Assembly (NCBI GenBank): GCA_963669155.1
Contig: OZ022578.1
Span: 10,119,730-10,183,729, forward strand
Reading direction: 5' to 3'
DNA length: 64,000 nt
From: Arbacia lixula
Taxonomy: Eukaryota; Echinodermata; Echinoidea; Arbacioida; Arbaciidae
The position numbers and the translations under genes are program-made. Each line of letters opens with the position of its first letter. The stretch's first letter is position 1. Shown here in pieces: positions 40,501 to 47,020 of the stretch. The notes below the pieces were generated by a model. It was not told where the DNA came from, ran no database searches, and saw only the letters and a program-made list of their open reading frames with translations.

Positions 40501-43500
40501 TGTGTGGGTGCGTCAAAGTTCAAACTCAGCGTGTGCGTCTATGCGTTTTTGTGTACAAATATTGTAAAAAAAACAGGACTACCTATAATCATAATAATAT
40601 AAACCCCAACTTTTTTTGATATTCTTAAAGAGTATGAAATGTAGATGCGATTTCATGTCCAATTTTGCCCTTAAATTTATTGTGACATCATATTGCCATA
40701 TCAATTGAAAATATGAATATGAGCTTTCTTCAGTGTTGCCGCTGATTTTTAATGAATAGACGGTGTCACCATGTATTTGTCAGCTATGTCTTTGCATGAA
40801 TTTGCCATAACAGACCACCTCATACTTGTCCACAAATTGTTCTTGTTTATTATTGTATCTAATATGAGTTGTGGAAAATAAAAACTTACAAATTAAATTT
40901 AAAAAAATAATGCAAATATACATGCCACTCACCCAGCTTCAGCTCTCTCATGTCAGATACCAGATCTGTTGTGGGGAACTTCTCAGTCCCACTGGTGATC
41001 GTCTGTTCAGGCGTGGTGGTGGCCTGTTCAGCGGGCTTCCCACTGGCTTCACTGCTGTGCTTCTCTGGTGTCCCTGTGGAGCTGGTATCCGCACCAGCTA
41101 TGTGAGGCGCCTGGTGTCTAGCCTCAGCATCCAGGAGGGCGGGAGAGGGGAAGTCCACGGTGTAGGAGGACTTCCGCATGTGTTGCCTTGCAGGGGTCTG
41201 GAACTCACTCTCAACTTTGACCCCTGACCTTTCATCTGCACTCTGAACTTTAACCTCTGATCTTTGATCTTGGATGATCATGTTCATGCTGTTAATAACA
41301 GTGTTAGGTACAGGCTCACTAGCTTTTCTTTCAACGTTCAAAGGATATTCTTTGGCAGAAACAAGGGGTGCATCATCCACTACCTGGCCTAATGGGCCAG
41401 TCCGCACTATTTCTGCACTAATTATTCCATCAGTTATGAATTGTGGTGTTACAGGGGTGGCGGCACACCCTGCTCTGTCCCACAACTCATCCACACCTTG
41501 CAGTGTAGACTCAGATGTCATGCTGCTGAGACTCGTGGGTAAAGTGCATGACCGTGCCAGTGTTCCTAGAGAACTAGTAGACCATTCTGATGGGGTAGCT
41601 GTCCTCAAACCCACAAGATCTGCATTTGCTGAGAACACACCTTCACTTTTCTCTCCTCCTTGAGTGTCTTTGTGTCCTGCTGTAACAACCTCATTGGCTG
41701 GTTGGGGTGATGTAGGGTCTCGGAAGAACGGACTCTGATTCCTCTCTTTTCTTGATGAAGGCAATAAGGAATACTCTCCAAGCAGGCTCAGGTATGATTC
41801 AGTATCACTCAGGTATGGAGCAGGGTTGAGCTCCTCTTTCACATCGTCTGATCTCAAAAGGTCACCAACATTATTATTTCTTTCCTCATCTGCCTTCTTC
41901 CCATAGCCATCGATGAACGGCAGAGGTGAGACTTGAATCTTCTCACTCGGAGAAAGCTGATGTTCTACCTCGTCTGTTTGATGCTGGGCCAATGACATGT
42001 GAGACAGGTCAATGACTGTTTGGTTCAAGGAGGTACTGCTGCTATTGCTATTGGACTGGCTTCCAGTGCTTGCTTGGACACCACCAGTGTCTACCTTACC
42101 ATTCCCTGCTACTCTCACGGAGTCCAGTTGATCCTTTAAAGAGTCGTTATTACGCATTTCACCAGACACAGGCACTTGGGGCCGAGTCTTATTTGACACC
42201 TCATCAGCTTTGACATTGACTCTATTAGCATCAATATTTGAGTGTACCTGTGGAGCAACTGTTCTTGACAGGGTAGATCTACAATCTTTGAGTGCTACAT
42301 TGGTATCATCTCCAACAGCAGGAACTGCTATTACCTGATTTTGGTCCAGAGCAGTGTGGTTAGCACTTGGGGGAGTACTGGACTGATGTGATGATACTGA
42401 AGATATGACAGAAAGATCTGGGGTGAGTCCACGCACAAATGCCTGCTGTAATGATCTGCCATGTTTCATTGAAGATGACATGAGCTTGCTGCCCACCCGA
42501 GTGTCAAACTTAGCAGCAACTTCAGGGCGAGGCTTTGCTTTGATGCGTTTCCATGATGGTGTTGTCGGCCTGACATTCCACTCTTCTTTACCAATATCCA
42601 TGTATTTCTGAGGGGAGTAGGAATGGTCGCTTTGGGGAGCCGTATCTTTGCCTGCGTTGGATGTTGCAGCTTCATTTTTCTGGAGATCATTAACTACCAT
42701 TTCTGCGTTCTGACTTGATGATTGTTGTGGACTGTTTTCCTTACTCTCCTGTTTTGAAAACAAAATGAAATACATACTAAGACACATTTCTAGTTTTTTC
42801 TAAATTTGTGTTATATATATCACCTGGTTGAAAAATCTGAACAGGATCCATCAGGTTTAAGGACAAATCACACTCAAATGATAACTGTCCCTGACTAGTA
42901 ACACTTCTTGGACCCTTGGACATGTACATGGGCCTATCGATAGTGAATCAATTTTAAACACATTACATTGTTTTGAATATCTCCACCTTTTTGATAAATT
43001 ACAACTACTTTCTAGTATATATTACAAAGACCATCCATCTTAAGAAAACATTGAAGATTTGATTCAGCACTAAACTTCCAGCATAAAGCAAGCCTCACAA
43101 AAATCACTCTGTACGAATGCCTCATGTTACGTTGGTAACAGGAATTGTGTCTGTCTAGTTACCAACGTAATTTATCACAAATTAGAATGATTCTGAAAAT
43201 ACAAGTTATTGCGCGGCTCAGTGACAAATTTTCATTTGAGCCATTACCTTTGAAGCAAAACAAGTAAATCGTTCAATTTCACAAGTTTCATGGAAAAATA
43301 TAACTGAATATCAATTTGGTATATATATCTTACAATGTACCTGTAGGGTAGACATGCTCACCAAATTTACTGAAGGAGCCTTTATTTTCGCATACAGACT
43401 CTTTTTGTGAGTGAAGGGGTTGCAGACATTTCTGCGGGTTGCTGCTTTGGTGTATGACACCCTGTGTTTTCACTTTATATTGCATGCACTGCTCTCAGCC

Positions 43501-46500
43501 CTTCTATGATATGTACACATGCAAAATGGAAAAAAAAAGTAGTATGTAATTGCACATGTTATCGCTAAGCTTGATTGGGCGCTGCATTCTATGCAAGGTA
43601 GTGTGTGACCGCATGCACTGCCATAGTATACAGTACTTATAGACCAATTCGCTTTTGGAGATATTCTCTCTTACTTACTGTGCGCCGATGAGGACGACAA
43701 ATCCTCGCCATTACTGGGGGTTTCTCAAGGGACAGCAGAGATAGAGTGAGCAAGTGATAGCGGCACAGTGGCCCGTATCAACCGGGGTGGTGAGCGCTGC
43801 GAATGTGTGCAGAGATTCTTCATTTTTCATTTTGCACATGGAAACGATCTGTGTGTGAAATTAATTCACCCTTGACTAACAGCGAATATGATTGTCTAAA
43901 GCCTTATCAAATGCACAGATTATCAAAATGTGGCTATAATTGCTTGTAAACTAGTATGTTTCAAATAAAGGCACAACTCTGAAAACCTTTTGTTTCTAGA
44001 CTATAAACGAGAATGAACTTCAAAAGTTTAAATGTGTATAGAAAAAAAGAAAATCGATCGAACCCAATGCAGAATAATCTTTAACCTACATTTAGCGCTA
44101 GAGTCGACTAGACCCCATCAAAATGTGGTGTGGTACAGCACAGCCTCTATTTCTATAATGCTTTATTTATGTTTTAAAACCAAATACATGTATGTGTTTG
44201 TGTATTATGTCAAACTGGATTTGATTTGTCAATTGTTTTATTATGAACGTAAGCATTTGAAGACTCTAAATGAAATTTGGAAATGAAGGATAGCCTTTGC
44301 ACAGTTCAATCTTCACTTCATTTCTGTCAGGTTTCCACTTAATTTCAGACTTCACGACTGTACATGAAAGTCTAGTACAATGTACTATCCTTTATAAACA
44401 CAACAAAAACAAGGTGGTTCGCGAACCATGAGTCTCGCCTGATTTCAAAAAACAGTGCTAAGTTTTTTTTTTCAAAAAATATTTTTTTTAAACCCTTTGA
44501 CCTCATCAACCTCATGAAGAGAAACATGTAGTATTACCCAATGATCATTTGTACCAAGTGTGATCACAATTGATGCAGAAGTAAAGAAATGAAAGCAAGT
44601 CAAACAAAAACTTCGAGAAAAATGATGCACACAGCCTTATATCATTTGACCTTTTGACACCTAGATGACCTTTGACCCCATCATCCTCATGACCACACAT
44701 GTGGTATTACCAAAGAATCATTGGTACCAAGTTTGATCACAATTGATGCAGAAATAAAGAAATGAGAGCAAGTTGGAACAAAAACTTTAATATCATTTTT
44801 GTAACAGACCAACAGACTAACAGACCAACAGACTAACAGTAAAAGTGGTTACATGTACTAGGTCTCTACCAAACTTTGATCAGGCAAGACAAAAACACAT
44901 AAATTAAATATTGGTATCATTTTGTTTGATCATCTCTGTTGTGAATTGATGGTAACAACACGTATGCACTGAAACATCAATACACTTATATGGAGAGTTT
45001 AATTTCAACGACTGATATATCCACTTTTATGAAGGTGAGATATTGGTTTATTGCCATTTCGTCGACTACCATTTCGTCTAATAGCCATTTGGTCTAATGT
45101 CATTTCGTCTACCATCAGTTGGTCCAACATCCGCAAAGTCCAATTACCATTTTGTCCAATAACCATTTCGTCTAATTGCCATTTGGTCTAATAGCCATTT
45201 CGTACATTATCATTTGGTCTAATAGCCATTTGGTCTAATGGTATTTTTGTGCCAACTGGCCCAATAGCCACTTCGTCCACTATCAGTTCGTCTATACCCA
45301 TTTGGTCCAATAGCCAACTGGTCTAAAGGCAAATGGTCTACCGGTAATAGCCACATGGTCTACTTTCATTTCGTCCATGTTCCATTTGGTCTAACTGCAT
45401 TAGGTCCATTATCACTTGGTCTAAACCCATTCGGCTAACAACCATTTGGTCTAATTGCCATTTGGTCCAATCACCAATTGGTGCAATTGCCATTTTGGCT
45501 AATCACCATTTCATCTAATAAGCAGGAGGGTGTTTCACCATGCTGTTCGTAAGTTACGAACGACTGATAATCCCTTCTTTTGCTAAATGCGTTACCACAC
45601 TGTTCACTGAGAATCTGACTGAGCACAAGAAGGGATCACCAGTCGTTCGTAAAGTCGTTCGCAACTTACGAACAGCTTAGTGAAACATCCCCTGGTCTAC
45701 TATGCTGCAGAGTGTGCGGATTTTCTCTCCGACGAAAACGTACCGCGTGGCGGAATCTCTCACACGACCGACCGATAAAACTTGAAATGAATACTTAGTT
45801 TGAATAGTTTTATTTAGAAAAAAGAAGTATCCCTTCACATTTCGCACCGACTCACAGTCACATTGTTCCAATACCAATGACAAACAAAACTACACCTTAT
45901 TCTTATTGAACATATAGTGGCAAAGTAACAGCATTTCGTTGTAATAATGTATTATCAGTCATGGCAGTATAATAACTACTTGTATAGTATTTGTTTCATT
46001 CATTGTATTTGTAAATGAAAAAAATTATTTTAAAAAAATAGTAGGCCTTGAGCTATGTCAAACTGTTTTATTTTAAATGTGTAACGTACAGTGTTTCATT
46101 GTAAAAAAAAAAAAAATCCTGAGTAAGAGATCAGATATATCACTGAAATTTATTTCTAGTACGTATAGATTAAGCCAATGTCTACGACATTCCAGAAATG
46201 TTTTGCAAATTTTTGTTTCACAATGCACAGCTATACACATACGCGAGGATGAATATGTGGGACACCATTGAATATTGTTTGGCATTACGGAGCGGTAACT
46301 TGAACCGTATAAAAGGATACCGAAATTGAAGAAATAATCAATAGGTACTTTACCTTAAAACTCCATAAGGCCAGTGATGGACATCATATACCCACTCACT
46401 CATCTCTACAAAAAGATTCTGTTGATTGTAAAAAAAACTGATACAGCAGCCTAAGCCTACAGCAGCCGCTCCATTGCAATATAGAGAATCTTCATAGACG

Positions 46501-46988
46501 CAAGGGAGGTAGCTACCCAACAGGCCAAGAAAAGCCCCCAGTTATGGCAGAGCTCACTTCCATGAAACGTTGCCCAAATTTGTGTATAACCGGTTCCCAT
46601 CGTGTGACAGTTGTGGTACATCTATGTGTACAGCAGGGTGAGGGGCACGCCTTTAGTGATCAAGATTATGTGGTAATAATTTTGTGTGTTGTTCAATGCT
46701 TGACCCTACAGCGATTCACGCAATTCACAAAAACAAAACCCTCACGAAAAATAACAGCTCATACAGCACAGCACATCTCCTGCTTACCTCATAGCTCTTT
46801 ACTATAAATTCCATCTTAGCTACCAACTCTTCTTGTCTCTTTTCTTGGCGTCTTCTTTCCTTCATAACGGCCTTGGTCTTATACGTCCTCATCTCTACTC
46901 GCCTCTCGGGCGTCATCTAGGCAATAAAGCAGAACATAAGATAGAACTTATAGAGAGGCAGTGCGTGCTCGAGAGATAATGAGAGAGA

Positions 46989-47020
<32 letters not shown>

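Noticed and set aside
40871-41663. Plus-strand open frames over exon 3
   Set aside because: They are antisense shadows of a long, phase-validated CCP110 exon.
45050-45528. CRISPR-like array
   Set aside because: Units are contiguous diverged tandem repeats without unique spacers, in a eukaryotic genome.
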